DNA of 36,611 nt from an uncultured Gammaproteobacteria bacterium (GCA_947259075.1 CAMYKQ010000022.1:1-36611); one strand, 5' to 3'. Shown: positions 1-8,235, numbered from the stretch's first letter. Numbers and translations are program-made. The notes: generated from the sequence alone by a model not told the origin.

Positions 1-70
1 CGCTCAAGTCCTTGCCTTCACGCAATGCCTTGATGGCGGCTTCCATATCGAAGTTGAGATTGTCTTTCAT
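1..70 (-). CDS. IS256-family transposase, N-terminal fragment (runs off window)
   Basis: An ATG at 70-68 opens a frame reading MKDNLNFDMEAAIKALREGK and on to the window edge. The pattern (short acidic start, then an A-x-x-A-L-x-x-G-K/Q-x-L segment) resembles the N-terminus of proteobacterial IS256-family (Mutator-like) transposases. Those enzymes carry out copy-out or cut-and-paste transposition with a DDE catalytic core. Only about 23 residues are visible, so no catalytic residue can be checked. The leader contains an inverted repeat typical of an IS end. An unrelated small protein cannot be excluded from this little sequence. Confidence 0.5.
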   Translation of the reverse strand, partial: MKDNLNFDMEAAIKALREGKDLS

Positions 71-125
71 GTGTCATTCCTTTTTGGTTCAGTTTAAAGA
101 AATGACACAGAATTCTGAACACTAC
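1..125 (-). mobile_element. End of a probable IS256-family insertion sequence
   Basis: This stretch holds the first codons of a transposase-like gene and its leader. Read on the minus strand, the outer edge begins near 124 with GGTAGTGTTCAGAATTCTG, which resembles terminal repeats I associate with proteobacterial IS256-family elements. Internal symmetry supports an IS terminus. There is an 8-bp inverted repeat, gtgtcatt (71-78) and aatgacac (101-108), and a 10-bp palindrome at 108-117. The other end lies outside the window, so neither a matching terminal repeat nor a target duplication can be seen. The element stops about 6 bases after the mshN stop codon, so it has not cut that gene. Confidence 0.55.
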
Positions 126-130
126 CTAGC

Positions 131-1261
131 TTACTGCAAATGCCGCCTCACTATCGACAAGCGCTGCTCCGCATAATCACGCACTGGCGCTTCATTCGCG
201 CTGTAACGATAGGCTTGTGCATAGGACTCGCTGGCGAGCGGCCATTCGCGCAGGGCTTCGGCGGCGATGCCGAGGCCTAACCACCAGCGGCCTTCGGCGG
301 GTTTGAATGACAGGGCCGCACGAAAATTATCACGCGCCTCGGCGTAGCGGTTATCGCGTTGATACAAGGTGGCGAGCAGGCCGAGGTAATCGCCGTCGGG
401 ACGAGTGCGCGCGAGGTTGTCTTCCAATAACGCTAAGGCGCGCGCCTCATCATTGGCGTCAACGTAGATCCGCGCGAGGCGCGTGGTGAAGCCGGGGTGT
501 TGCGGCAGCACGGCCATGGCCTCGTATAAATCCTGTTTCGCCTGTTGCATGTTGCCGTTTTGAAGCGACATATCGGCTAAGGTTTCGCGCGCGGCGAGGT
601 GGCCGGGTTCGATGAACAGCGCGGTGCGCAAGGCTTGTTCCGCTTCATCGAGCCGCTTGCCGCGCAGCAGGCTCACGGCCTTGCGATATTGGTTCTCGGC
701 CTTTTCCGCGGCGCTGAGCGGCCGCGCGGTGCGTTCCAAATGCATAGTCGCGGCCGCGTTGTCTTCGCGTGCGGTGGTATTGATGACGGGCGCGGCGCCA
801 GGTGTTTCACGCGGCGTTTCCGTTGGCATGGGCTTGCTTTGCGCGCGATTCTCTACGGGCGGGTTCGCTGAAGCAGGCGGCGCCACATTTTTTTCAGCTT
901 GCGCTTGCGGTGAACTCACCGGAGGTGCGGTAACGGCGGGCGCGCTGGCGAGCGTGAGTTCATTACTTGCGGGCGATGTGATTTGCGCTGCGCTGATTGC
1001 GGCGGCTGCAACTTCAACGCGAGGCGCGGGGGTGTCGGCGGCGCGCGGCCAGGTCCACGCTTGTTGCAGCGCCGCCACGGCAATCACGGCGATGATGACG
1101 GCGCTGAAGCCGAGCAGCATCATGCGGCGCAGACGCGCGTTGTCGCCGCCCATGCCGTGGGCGTCACCCACGGGGCGCACATCGGCGAATAAGGCGCGCC
1201 CGGCGGAACGGCCTTGGGCGCGGTGATCCAGATCCAATAAAACTTTGTTGATGAGGCTCAC
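131..1261 (-). CDS. mshN: MshN-like TPR protein of MSHA pilus biogenesis
   Basis: The product is a tetratricopeptide-repeat protein at the end of the MSHA cluster. The N-terminus reads (f)M-SLINKVLLDLDHR, the usual MshN start. A transmembrane segment follows at about residues 46-66, then a Pro/Ala-rich linker. The C-terminal half, about 185-370, is built of TPR helices. I chose the GTG at 1261, whose last two bases are shared with the mshM stop (GTGA overlap), because it gives the family N-terminus. An ATG five codons earlier (1276) is the alternative and adds MGSLA. MshN is thought to act with MshM and the secretin MshL in assembling the envelope machine, though its exact role is not settled. 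An IS end begins about 6 bp beyond the stop codon, and the C-terminus appears intact. Confidence 0.85.
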   Translation of the reverse strand: MSLINKVLLDLDHRAQGRSAGRALFADVRPVGDAHGMGGDNARLRRMMLLGFSAVIIAVIAVAALQQAWTWPRAADTPAPRVEVAAAAISAAQITSPASNELTLASAPAVTAPPVSSPQAQAEKNVAPPASANPPVENRAQSKPMPTETPRETPGAAPVINTTAREDNAAATMHLERTARPLSAAEKAENQYRKAVSLLRGKRLDEAEQALRTALFIEPGHLAARETLADMSLQNGNMQQAKQDLYEAMAVLPQHPGFTTRLARIYVDANDEARALALLEDNLARTRPDGDYLGLLATLYQRDNRYAEARDNFRAALSFKPAEGRWWLGLGIAAEALREWPLASESYAQAYRYSANEAPVRDYAEQRLSIVRRHLQ

Positions 1262-2217
1262 GGCCAATGACCCCATACCGCGGTCGCGGCGGAGACCGCG
1301 GCCACGCCGAGTAAGGTGGAGACATAACGCAACCAGCGGCGCGGCGCGGTGGACTTGCGCAGACCGACGGCCTCGGTGTCGGCGATCGCGGCCTTGACGT
1401 ACTGCGCGCCGATGCTGAGTTCACCCGCGCCGTAAGCGGCGAGCAAGGCCTTGTGCGCGAGCACGTTGATCAAACGCGGCACGCCGCCGCTGGCTTCGTA
1501 CAGCAGTTTGACCGCCGCGGGCGTGAACAGGCGTTTGCCTTGATAGCCGGCGGTAGACAGGCGGTGCGATAAATAATCTTCTATGCCCGCTTGATCCATG
1601 GGCGCGAGCGTGGCGGAAAAACTGATGCGCTGTTTGAGCTGGCGCACCGCCGGTTGCTCCAGGCGATGATCCAGTTCGGGCTGGCCGAACAAGACTAATT
1701 GCAGCAGTTTGCGCCGCGGTGTTTCCAGATTGCTGAGCAGGCGCAGCGCCTCCAAGGTTTCCATGGGCAGGGCGTGGGCCTCGTCGAGACACACGACCAC
1801 GGTGCAATCGTGTTCGGAGTAGGTCTCGATCAAAAACGCGGTGAGCGCTTTCAATAATTGGTGTTGATTGACATCGTCGTAATAGGGCACGCCCAATTCA
1901 TCGGCCACCGCCAGCAACAGGGTCATGGGTTCGAGGTAGGGATTGGGTATATAGGCGGTGACGAAATTTTCATCCAGCGATGTTAAGAATTTCCGGCACA
2001 ATAAGGTTTTTCCGGTGCCGACCTCGCCGATGACCTTGGTGAAGCCCTCGCCGCTGCGCACGGAGACCAAAAGGGTGTTGAGCGCGATTTGACAACTGTC
2101 ATGCGCGAAGAAGAAGCGCGAATCGGGGGTGTTGGTGAAGGGGGCTTCACGCAGGCCGAAATGGCGCGCGTAGACCCAGTCGGCCGAGGAGCTGCGTTCC
2201 ATGCGAGTGTGCGTCAT
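1258..2217 (-). CDS. mshM: MshM, ExeA/GspA-like AAA ATPase
   Basis: This is an inner-membrane ATPase of the ExeA/GspA family. It has a Walker A (GEVGTGKT, residues 64-71) and a Walker B (VVVCLDEA, about 140-147) in the N-terminal cytoplasmic AAA module. A transmembrane helix sits near the C-terminus, within the last 25 residues. The family motif HFGLREAPFTNTPDSRFFF follows a short N-terminal extension of about 18 residues. ExeA/GspA proteins help insert or assemble secretins, so MshM probably supports MshL assembly. The ATG at 2217 is preceded by a good Shine-Dalgarno (GGGAGG, about 6 bases away). The gene lies 15 bp after mshL and overlaps mshN by 4 bp. The start could instead be the sixth codon (ATG), but the SD favours the first. 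Confidence 0.9.
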   Translation of the reverse strand: MTHTRMERSSSADWVYARHFGLREAPFTNTPDSRFFFAHDSCQIALNTLLVSVRSGEGFTKVIGEVGTGKTLLCRKFLTSLDENFVTAYIPNPYLEPMTLLLAVADELGVPYYDDVNQHQLLKALTAFLIETYSEHDCTVVVCLDEAHALPMETLEALRLLSNLETPRRKLLQLVLFGQPELDHRLEQPAVRQLKQRISFSATLAPMDQAGIEDYLSHRLSTAGYQGKRLFTPAAVKLLYEASGGVPRLINVLAHKALLAAYGAGELSIGAQYVKAAIADTEAVGLRKSTAPRRWLRYVSTLLGVAAVSAATAVWGHWP

Positions 2218-2232
2218 CCTAGCCTCCCGTCC

Positions 2233-3963
2233 TCACGGCTTGCGCGTGTCGAGCAGATCGGCGGCGCGCCGTTGCGAAGACTGTATCGAGTCCGTCCACA
2301 CCTGGTTGCCGTCGACCACGGTGGGTTTGAGCAGGATCACCAGCTCTTTTTTGATGCGGGTGATTTTCTGGTGTTTGAAAAGATTGCCGATGACGGGGAG
2401 GTCACCGAGCAAAGGCACCGAGGCGTTTTGCGTGGTGACCGCCTCTTTCATCAAACCGCCGATGACGATGACCTGGCCGGTGTGGGCGCGCACCACGTTA
2501 TCCGACTCTTGAATGGTGCTGAAGGCCAGCGGCAGACTGAAACTTTCGCCGCTGATGACGAAGCTTTTATCTTTCTGTTGCACATTGCTCACCGTGGGGT
2601 GGATGTGCAGGGTGATATTGCTGTTGCTGTCGATCTGCGGCGTGACGTCCAAGGCGATGCCGGAGAAGAAGGGCGTGAGCTCCACCGACGGCGTTTGCGT
2701 GGTGGTGGAACCGGTGGTGCTGGCGGAGTTGCTCACGCCGGTGACGAAAAATTCATCGCCGCCGACCTTGATGACGGCCTTTTGATTGTTGACCGTGGAT
2801 ACGCGCGGGCTGGACAAGACATGCACATTGCCCTGGGTTTGCAGCAGCTCGACGAAGGCGGCGAAGTCCGGTGTCTTCAAGGCGAGGCTGAACATGCCGC
2901 CGAAGGCGGAGGTGAGGCCGGACTTCACCGGCGCGAAATTAGCGTCGGGTTGCAGATTACCAGACTTGCTGGCGAGATCGCTCACGCCGGAATTGAGCAA
3001 GGTGCCGCCGCCGGTTTGGCCCAAGAGATAGTCGACATCACCCACGCCGCCCAGCGCCGCCCAATTGATGCCGGCTTGAAAACCGTCATTGAGTTCCACC
3101 TCCACGACCTTGGCTTCCAATACCACTTGGCGGTTGACGGTGGATTGGGTGATGCCGAGATAGTGTTCCACCATCGCCAATTCATCGGGCATGGCGCGCA
3201 CGATGACCAAACCGGCTTGCGGCTGCACCACCACGCGGCGGCCTTCCTCGGTGCCGATGATGGCCTCCAGCGCGCCGCGGAGCTCCTGCCAGAAATGACT
3301 ATCGGATAAGGTTTCGACTTGTATGCTATTGGCGCGGCGCGAGCCGCCGTCACCGCCGCTATCGCCGTTGCTATTGCCATTCTCGCCATTGCCATTGCTG
3401 TTACCTTGCGTCAACTCGCCGGAGGAGACGCGGGTTTCCGAACGGCCCTTACGATTGAGCGCGAGATAGTTGACGGGGAACAAGCGCGTTTGCAGGCCTT
3501 GGCCCAAGATATAAAAGCGATGATCGTCGCGGCGGAAATCATAACCGTAGACCTGGCGCAGGGCGTCCACCGCCTCGGGCACGGTGACGTTTTTCAGATG
3601 CAGTGAGATCGTGCCGCTGACCTCGGGATGCACCACCATGCTATACGGCGTGTCTTCCACCAGACTCATGAACACTTGCCGCGCCGGCGTATTGCTGGCG
3701 CTCAAATCGAAGCGAGGTTCCAAGGGGGCATCGGCCGCCGCCGGCACATTGAGCGTCATGGGCGGCAACAGCGCTTGATTCACCTCCGGCGGCAGATTCA
3801 TGCTGGTCTGCTTCGCCTCTTTCAGACTGGCGTTGATCTCATTTTTCACCGAACCGTCCCAGCGCGAGGGCGCGCTTTGACAGCCAGCCACCAGTGCGGC
3901 CAGCAACAGCGCCGCGCCGCGTGTCAGCGATGGTTGCAAGAATTTAGTTTTATTCTGTTTCAC
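2233..3963 (-). CDS. mshL: MshL, outer-membrane secretin of the MSHA pilus
   Basis: The secretin forms the outer-membrane pore through which the pilus leaves the cell. The N-terminus is a lipoprotein signal peptide with lipobox LVAGC (Cys28), so the protein is probably acylated and Lol-sorted. N-type ring-building domains follow (an STN-like region around residues 85-155). A low-complexity Gly/Asn/Ser linker lies at about 187-210. The C-terminal secretin domain contains the typical GGLMKEA and PLLGDLPVIGNLFK motifs. At 576 aa the length suits MshL. The gene overlaps mshK by 14 bp and is followed by mshM, which probably assists its assembly. The Asn/Gly-rich linker is unusually repetitive but sits where secretins often vary. 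Confidence 0.93.
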   Translation of the reverse strand: MKQNKTKFLQPSLTRGAALLLAALVAGCQSAPSRWDGSVKNEINASLKEAKQTSMNLPPEVNQALLPPMTLNVPAAADAPLEPRFDLSASNTPARQVFMSLVEDTPYSMVVHPEVSGTISLHLKNVTVPEAVDALRQVYGYDFRRDDHRFYILGQGLQTRLFPVNYLALNRKGRSETRVSSGELTQGNSNGNGENGNSNGDSGGDGGSRRANSIQVETLSDSHFWQELRGALEAIIGTEEGRRVVVQPQAGLVIVRAMPDELAMVEHYLGITQSTVNRQVVLEAKVVEVELNDGFQAGINWAALGGVGDVDYLLGQTGGGTLLNSGVSDLASKSGNLQPDANFAPVKSGLTSAFGGMFSLALKTPDFAAFVELLQTQGNVHVLSSPRVSTVNNQKAVIKVGGDEFFVTGVSNSASTTGSTTTQTPSVELTPFFSGIALDVTPQIDSNSNITLHIHPTVSNVQQKDKSFVISGESFSLPLAFSTIQESDNVVRAHTGQVIVIGGLMKEAVTTQNASVPLLGDLPVIGNLFKHQKITRIKKELVILLKPTVVDGNQVWTDSIQSSQRRAADLLDTRKP

Positions 3964-4336
3964 CGTCCCGCTCCTTGCCAGGGTGATGTTCCACCACCGG
4001 CCGCGCCAGCAGCTTCAAGCTGAAATCACGCCCACCCCGCTCCACCCACACTTCATAGGGCTCGACCGTTTTGACGCGCGCCCCCGCCACCATCGCGCCC
4101 ACGCCCACGGTTTGCCCGTTGATGACCGCCAGCCGCCGCCCGGAGGAGACGATGGTCGATTGCAACACCAGGGTCTGCGCCGGTTTCGCCGCCGTCCGCC
4201 CATTGTCCACGGCCCAAGTTTGCGGGCGCATCGGGTCGGGCAGCTCGCTGAGATCCTGCGCCTGCACCCCGCCCATGCACGCCACCGCGACGCACAGCCG
4301 CGTGATGAAAATGATGCCGTTGTACGTCGGCTTCAT
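3950..4336 (-). CDS. mshK: MshK, PilP-like periplasmic protein
   Basis: This is a small periplasmic protein of 128 aa. The N-terminus is a signal peptide (hydrophobic segment about residues 8-24, ending at VQAQ). Next comes the LPDPMRP motif, shared by PilP/MshK-type alignment-complex proteins. The C-terminal half is a small beta domain. In type IV pilus systems such proteins link the inner-membrane PilN/PilO-like pair (here MshI1/MshJ) to the secretin. I set the start at the ATG 4336-4334, because it overlaps the mshJ stop (ATGA) and begins a good signal peptide. The longer open frame upstream lies inside mshJ. The 3' end overlaps mshL by 14 bp, which suggests translational coupling. Confidence 0.82.
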   Translation of the reverse strand: MKPTYNGIIFITRLCVAVACMGGVQAQDLSELPDPMRPQTWAVDNGRTAAKPAQTLVLQSTIVSSGRRLAVINGQTVGVGAMVAGARVKTVEPYEVWVERGGRDFSLKLLARPVVEHHPGKERDGETE

Positions 4337-5019
4337 AAACCTATCCACGCTTGATCCATGCTCAAGGTGTAGACCACCACGGTGGCCGAGGACACGGGGT
4401 ATTTTTCGGTGCGCACATCGACTTGATCCCACAGCACCCGCCATGGCAAGGCTTCGAGATTGATTAAAAACGTCACGATATCGCGGTAACCGCCCGACAC
4501 CTCGATACGTAAACCGTGTTTATACAACGGCACGACGGGTTCAGGCGGCGGCATATCGCCTTCGGCGTTGTTCTCCTGAATTACATGCGGCGGCAGGTTC
4601 TCCACTTTCACTACCCGCAGCTGGTGATTTTGCGATAGCAGACTTTGCACCAGCTGGGTCATCTCCTTCGGGCTCACCAAACCGTTCATCAATTCCGCGA
4701 GCGGCGCGTCCACTTCGCGCAATTGCTGGGTTAATTCCCGCAGGCGCGCTTGATTGCCGGCATCGGGGTCTTGAGTCAATTGCATGGCCAAATTGGAAGT
4801 TTGCGTTTGCAGTGACGCGAGCTCGCTTTGTTTGCCGTCCAGTTCGGCGCTGAGTTGCGCGCGTTGTTTGTGCAGCGGCGAAAAGACCGCGAAGATGCTG
4901 ATGACGAACACGATCGCCAAGGCCGTAGCGAACAACATCACGCGCTCGCGCAGACTGCGTCCGTCCACCCATTGCATCAAGACTTGCGTGCGTCCGGCGA
5001 GGGCGGCGGGGAATTTCAT
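4333..5019 (-). CDS. mshJ: MshJ, PilO-like inner-membrane alignment protein
   Basis: This 228-aa bitopic inner-membrane protein has a single transmembrane helix at about residues 27-46. A periplasmic coiled-coil region (about 50-115, with many Gln, Leu and Glu) comes next, then a ferredoxin-like C-terminal domain typical of PilO/GspM-type proteins. It is expected to pair with the PilN-like product of the gene just upstream and to help connect the motor platform to the secretin. It overlaps the preceding gene (ATGA at 5016-5019) and mshK (ATGA at 4333-4336). Assignment rests on topology, length and exact position in the I-I1-J-K-L series more than on a catalytic motif. Confidence 0.85.
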   Translation of the reverse strand: MKFPAALAGRTQVLMQWVDGRSLRERVMLFATALAIVFVISIFAVFSPLHKQRAQLSAELDGKQSELASLQTQTSNLAMQLTQDPDAGNQARLRELTQQLREVDAPLAELMNGLVSPKEMTQLVQSLLSQNHQLRVVKVENLPPHVIQENNAEGDMPPPEPVVPLYKHGLRIEVSGGYRDIVTFLINLEALPWRVLWDQVDVRTEKYPVSSATVVVYTLSMDQAWIGL

Positions 5020-5636
5020 GAACCCTCCGGAAAGGCGGTGGCGACTAGGAACGCCATGGGGCCTTGCGCCGGTTTGTTATCTTCCGTCAGCGGGCGATGG
5101 AGTTGGAAGCTGCGAAACTCTTGGCCTTGCAGCAGGGTTTCATGCGAGAGATTTTGCAAATATTGCGGCACCAGATCGGGGGTCAGCGTCGCGCCGCGCA
5201 AGGTGAAGTCATTGCCCGCGCCGGTGATGGAGACGCTGGTCAACCACATGCCGCGCACATGCTGGCGCGCGAGGGCGACCAGATAACGGGAGTAACCTTC
5301 GCCGCGTTGAAACAGATCGCCCTGCAACAGCGCGCGCAATTGCTGGCGGTGGTTGATGACTTGTTCGAGTTTGTTTACCTGTTCGAGCAAGGCCGGGTCC
5401 GGCTGGGCCGCGGCGAGTTGCGCGGCGAGCGCCGCCAATTGCTGCTGAGAGTCCGCCACTTGAAGCGCCACGGCGCGGCTGCGTTCTTGCAGGGTATACA
5501 GCTGCCAGCCGGCAAAACCCGCCAACGCCGCGGCGCCGGTCAGCACCGCGGCGATGCTCCATAACAGCGTCTTCGCCGCGAAGGGTTTCTTTTCGCGGCG
5601 CAGCGGGGCTTGATACAGATTGATCTGCTGTTTCAT
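5016..5636 (-). CDS. mshI1: PilN-like MSHA biogenesis protein (MshI1 type)
   Basis: This 206-aa protein opens with MKQQINLYQAPLRREKK. The QQINLY segment is the conserved cytoplasmic PilN motif, which in type IVa pilus systems docks onto the PilM-like ATPase-fold protein. One transmembrane helix follows at about residues 24-46, then a coiled coil rich in Gln and Ala (about 50-100) and a small periplasmic domain. It is thus the partner of MshI (upstream) and MshJ (downstream), overlapping each by 4 bp. Naming varies between genomes (mshI1, mshI2 or pilN-like), so the symbol is tentative while the PilN-family call is firm. Confidence 0.85.
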   Translation of the reverse strand: MKQQINLYQAPLRREKKPFAAKTLLWSIAAVLTGAAALAGFAGWQLYTLQERSRAVALQVADSQQQLAALAAQLAAAQPDPALLEQVNKLEQVINHRQQLRALLQGDLFQRGEGYSRYLVALARQHVRGMWLTSVSITGAGNDFTLRGATLTPDLVPQYLQNLSHETLLQGQEFRSFQLHRPLTEDNKPAQGPMAFLVATAFPEGS

Positions 5637-6577
5637 GCCGCGATGCCTTCGTCACGCAAGGCCGCGGCCAGCGGTAAAAAGAAACGCGATTGCCAGTCCG
5701 CGGGCAAACCGCCTTGGTGATCGATGTAGTCACCCAGATCGAGCAAGGAGACCTCGACGCCGAGATTCGCGCGCAGGTAGTCGATCACCGGCGCGGCCTC
5801 TATCGCCAAGGGCGCCAGTATCAAATGCCGCAGCGGCGCTTGGCGGAAATGGCTCTCGTAATAATCGAGCGAACGTTGTATCTCAAGGACGATTTGCCCC
5901 AAGGCGTTGTCACGCGTCACTTCGCTGCTGAGTTGAGTCTGCCCCACCGACAGGGTGCGGCTGAGATAGAGTTCGCCTTGGCGGGTCAGGGTGATTAAAC
6001 CGTGATCCTGCCGCAGCGAGAGCAGGGCCACGCCTTGCGCGTCCTGCGGCAACAGGGCCGCGATATTGCGCTGGGCCAGCTCGGCGATGTCGATGACGGC
6101 CAGTTTCGCGCCGGTGTTCAGCAGCAAATCCACCCGCTGCTTGAGCACCGCGTTGCGCGCCGCCACGACGTAGACCGAACGTTTATTGCTATTGGCGCCG
6201 ACACGCGGCGCCTCGAAGACGTCCAAGGTGACGTCGCTGACCGGGCCGTCGACCAGGTCTTTGATGCGCCAGCGTAGCGCCGCGGTGAGTTCGGCCGCGG
6301 GCACGTCCGGCGCTTCCGCCACCAAGAGCTTGTAATCACCGCCCTCCAGCACGGTGGTGCAGGGCGTCTGTTGTAAATGGTGGCGTTGCGTCAATTCGCG
6401 CATCAAGTCGGCGGGGCTGCCGCCGTCGGCGAAGGCGCGGAAATCACAGGCGAGCAGCTTGGGCCGCAGCCGCCCGCTGTGCTGCAATTGCACCAGGGCG
6501 ATACCGTCGCTGTCCACGCCGATGGCGCTGATGCCCGGCGAGGCTTTCTTGCCCAGTAATTTGGCGAACAGACCCAT
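5633..6577 (-). CDS. mshI: MshI, PilM-like actin-fold protein
   Basis: This protein of about 314 aa has the PilM/MshI pattern. The opening MGLFAKLLGKK is followed by an actin-like fold starting with the strand IGVDSDGIALVQL. It should sit on the cytoplasmic face and bind the PilN-type N-terminal motif of the next gene product. I chose the ATG at 6577 because it gives the family N-terminus. Purine-rich SD-like stretches (AAGGAG) lie 13 and 1 bases upstream. The open frame extends 22 codons further (MPGKRV...), but that part looks non-coding. The 164-bp gap upstream is the largest within the second half of the msh cluster, so an internal promoter for mshI-N is possible. Confidence 0.85.
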   Translation of the reverse strand: MGLFAKLLGKKASPGISAIGVDSDGIALVQLQHSGRLRPKLLACDFRAFADGGSPADLMRELTQRHHLQQTPCTTVLEGGDYKLLVAEAPDVPAAELTAALRWRIKDLVDGPVSDVTLDVFEAPRVGANSNKRSVYVVAARNAVLKQRVDLLLNTGAKLAVIDIAELAQRNIAALLPQDAQGVALLSLRQDHGLITLTRQGELYLSRTLSVGQTQLSSEVTRDNALGQIVLEIQRSLDYYESHFRQAPLRHLILAPLAIEAAPVIDYLRANLGVEVSLLDLGDYIDHQGGLPADWQSRFFLPLAAALRDEGIAA

Positions 6578-6722
6578 ACTCCTTTGCAATCTCCTTGTGT
6601 CCCTTATGCCACCCAGCCGGCCGCGTACGCGCTTTCCCGGCATGACACCGCAAGACCCCGCTCGCTTGCGATGAGTCTAAGACACTGACTTTATCGGCGG
6701 GACGCGGGCGAACCTTAGCAAA

Positions 6723-6738
6723 CGTGACCCGCGTCACA
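6723..6738. promoter_or_regulatory. CRP-like palindrome upstream of mshI (candidate)
   Basis: The plus strand reads CGTGA-cccgcg-TCACA and the minus strand TGTGA-N6-TCACG. This is one base away from the CRP/Vfr core TGTGA-N6-TCACA. It lies just after the mshP-like stop and about 146 bp upstream of the mshI start. No convincing -35/-10 pair is visible nearby, so it could be a chance palindrome or a short stem. Confidence 0.3.
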
Positions 6739-6741
6739 GTT

Positions 6742-7728
6742 TCACGGGATGACATCCTGCCAGTTGCTGACGCTGATACCGCCGCCGCCGGGCCCCGATA
6801 GATTGACCTCGTCGAACAATACGGCGTAGGCCTCATTTTTTTTGACCTTATTATCGTTCTTGACGTCAAAGGCGAGGCGGATGCGGTTGATGCTTTTGCC
6901 GGCGGGTACGGTCCAGTTGAGGCTGGTATTGGTCCAATTGATCTTTTGGATTTGGCAATCGGACCAGAGGCGGTAGACGGTGTTGTCGCTAGCCACGAGA
7001 TCTATCGCCATCATCATATTGTCGGTCTTGCCCTTGTCGCGGATTTTCCTATACCAAAAATCCAACAGCAGGTTGTCGCCCGCTGCGAAAGGCGCGGGCA
7101 GGCCGTGTTCGCGGTAGCCGCTCAAGCGGCCGTTGGCCACGGTGGCGTCCACCTCGGCGCGGAAGGCGCCACCCGTGGAACCCGGCGCGTTTTCCGTGGG
7201 GTCGTATGTCACCCAGCCGGTGCTGGCCGGCGCGGTGATGTTATCCACCGTTGGCGGGCAGGCGCGGTTGAAGGTGTCGCCGGCGGGTCCCGCCGTGGGC
7301 CAGGCGCTGATGTCGTTGAAGGGCTCGCTGACACCGGCGGCGCTGATTTCCGCGATCACCTCCGTCACCCGCACGGCGTTGCCGCCTTGGGTGGCGACGC
7401 GGCCGCTGCTGCTGATGCGCCGCTGGTTGGCGGGCAGGGGATTGCCCGAGGCGTCGTTGGTGCTCACGCTAATCGTGAAGTCGCCGTCGGCGAACACCAC
7501 CGGGCCTTCGCCCGTGTAGGTGCTTGGGCTCAGCGACCATTGGCGCATGCCGCGCTCCAAGCCCGATTCGGCGATGAACAGCGCCTTGCTGGCGTGGGCC
7601 TGATTGACATTGCTGCTCACCTGGCTGGTGGCGAGAAAGGCCACGGCGCTGCCTAAAAACCCCATGACCACGATCATCACCACCGCGACGATGAGCAGCG
7701 AACCGCGCTGCGCGCCGGGCGATTTCAT
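6742..7728 (-). CDS. mshP: MshP/PilX-like minor pilin with large C-terminal domain
   Basis: The first ~65 residues look like a PilX/MshP-type prepilin: a short basic leader ending QRG, then a long hydrophobic helix and the segment ASKALFIAESGLERG. The residue five after the cleavage Gly is not Glu, as in GspK and PilX-like minor pilins. The protein is 328 aa, much longer than a simple MshP. Residues ~135-312 form a separate beta-rich domain (for example NLLLDFWYRK, RIRLAFDVK, FDEVNLSG) resembling a jelly-roll carbohydrate-binding fold, with two cysteines at about 157 and 258. It might be a tip adhesin, but that is inference. It is last in the mshA-C-D-O-P run and overlaps mshO by 4 bp. Confidence 0.7.
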   Translation of the reverse strand: MKSPGAQRGSLLIVAVVMIVVMGFLGSAVAFLATSQVSSNVNQAHASKALFIAESGLERGMRQWSLSPSTYTGEGPVVFADGDFTISVSTNDASGNPLPANQRRISSSGRVATQGGNAVRVTEVIAEISAAGVSEPFNDISAWPTAGPAGDTFNRACPPTVDNITAPASTGWVTYDPTENAPGSTGGAFRAEVDATVANGRLSGYREHGLPAPFAAGDNLLLDFWYRKIRDKGKTDNMMMAIDLVASDNTVYRLWSDCQIQKINWTNTSLNWTVPAGKSINRIRLAFDVKNDNKVKKNEAYAVLFDEVNLSGPGGGGISVSNWQDVIP

Positions 7729-8234
7729 GAAAAGCTCCTCGGCTTAATGAGCGTGCGCGAAGTCAAATTGGCGCCGCCGCGCGTCACGGTGAAACTGGCC
7801 GCGATGTAATAGACCTGGGTCGCGTCGGCGGCGAGGGTTTTGCCGTCGCGGCGCAGATAAGTGAAGGACAGCGCGCTGATGCCGTCGGCCAAGGGCTGGC
7901 CGTTGCGCAGCAGCACATTGCCGGACAGGCTGTAATTGATGCTGCTGCCCGCGGTGTTGACCAGGGTGATTTGGCTGGCGGGGATCATCACCAAATCCGC
8001 CGCCGTGGCTGAGCGCACGGCGCGCAGATCGCGATTGAGCCGTTGCAGGGCGAGGTGTCCCTGCCAGTCGGCGTCGCTGACGTCGCGCTGGCGGAAATAG
8101 GCGTCGAAGCCGCCGCTGAGGATGGTGCTGCTCACCCCCGCGATCAGCGCGAGAATAATGATGACCAGCACCAATTCGAGCAAGGTGAAACCGCGGCTGC
8201 GGCGGACTGCATGAATGCCGGGTGCCGGCGCCAT
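7725..8234 (-). CDS. mshO: MshO-like minor prepilin
   Basis: This 169-aa protein carries a class III/type IV prepilin signal: a basic leader, then RG|FTLLELVLVIIILALIAG with Glu at +5 after the cleavage Gly. The remaining domain is short and beta-rich, without an obvious disulfide pair. It lies fourth in the pilin block after mshA, C and D, the usual place of MshO, though MshO proteins I know of are longer. It starts 1 bp after mshD and overlaps the mshP-like gene (ATGA). MshO is a minor pilin, probably part of the priming or tip complex. The prepilin call is firm and the specific letter is inferred from gene order. Confidence 0.72.
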   Translation of the reverse strand: MAPAPGIHAVRRSRGFTLLELVLVIIILALIAGVSSTILSGGFDAYFRQRDVSDADWQGHLALQRLNRDLRAVRSATAADLVMIPASQITLVNTAGSSINYSLSGNVLLRNGQPLADGISALSFTYLRRDGKTLAADATQVYYIAASFTVTRGGANLTSRTLIKPRSFS

Positions 8235-8235
8235 A

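Noticed and set aside
806-824. Half of a parS-like sequence (GTGTTTCACG)
   Set aside because: The other half is absent and it lies inside mshN, so it is a chance match.
2089-3309. 406-codon open frame on the plus strand across mshL and the mshM 5' end
   Set aside because: Antisense to two certain genes; its composition is typical of mirrored GC-rich codons.
7238-7250. DnaA-box-like TTATCCACC
   Set aside because: A single box inside the mshP-like gene with no cluster or AT-rich unwinding region, so there is no sign of oriC here.
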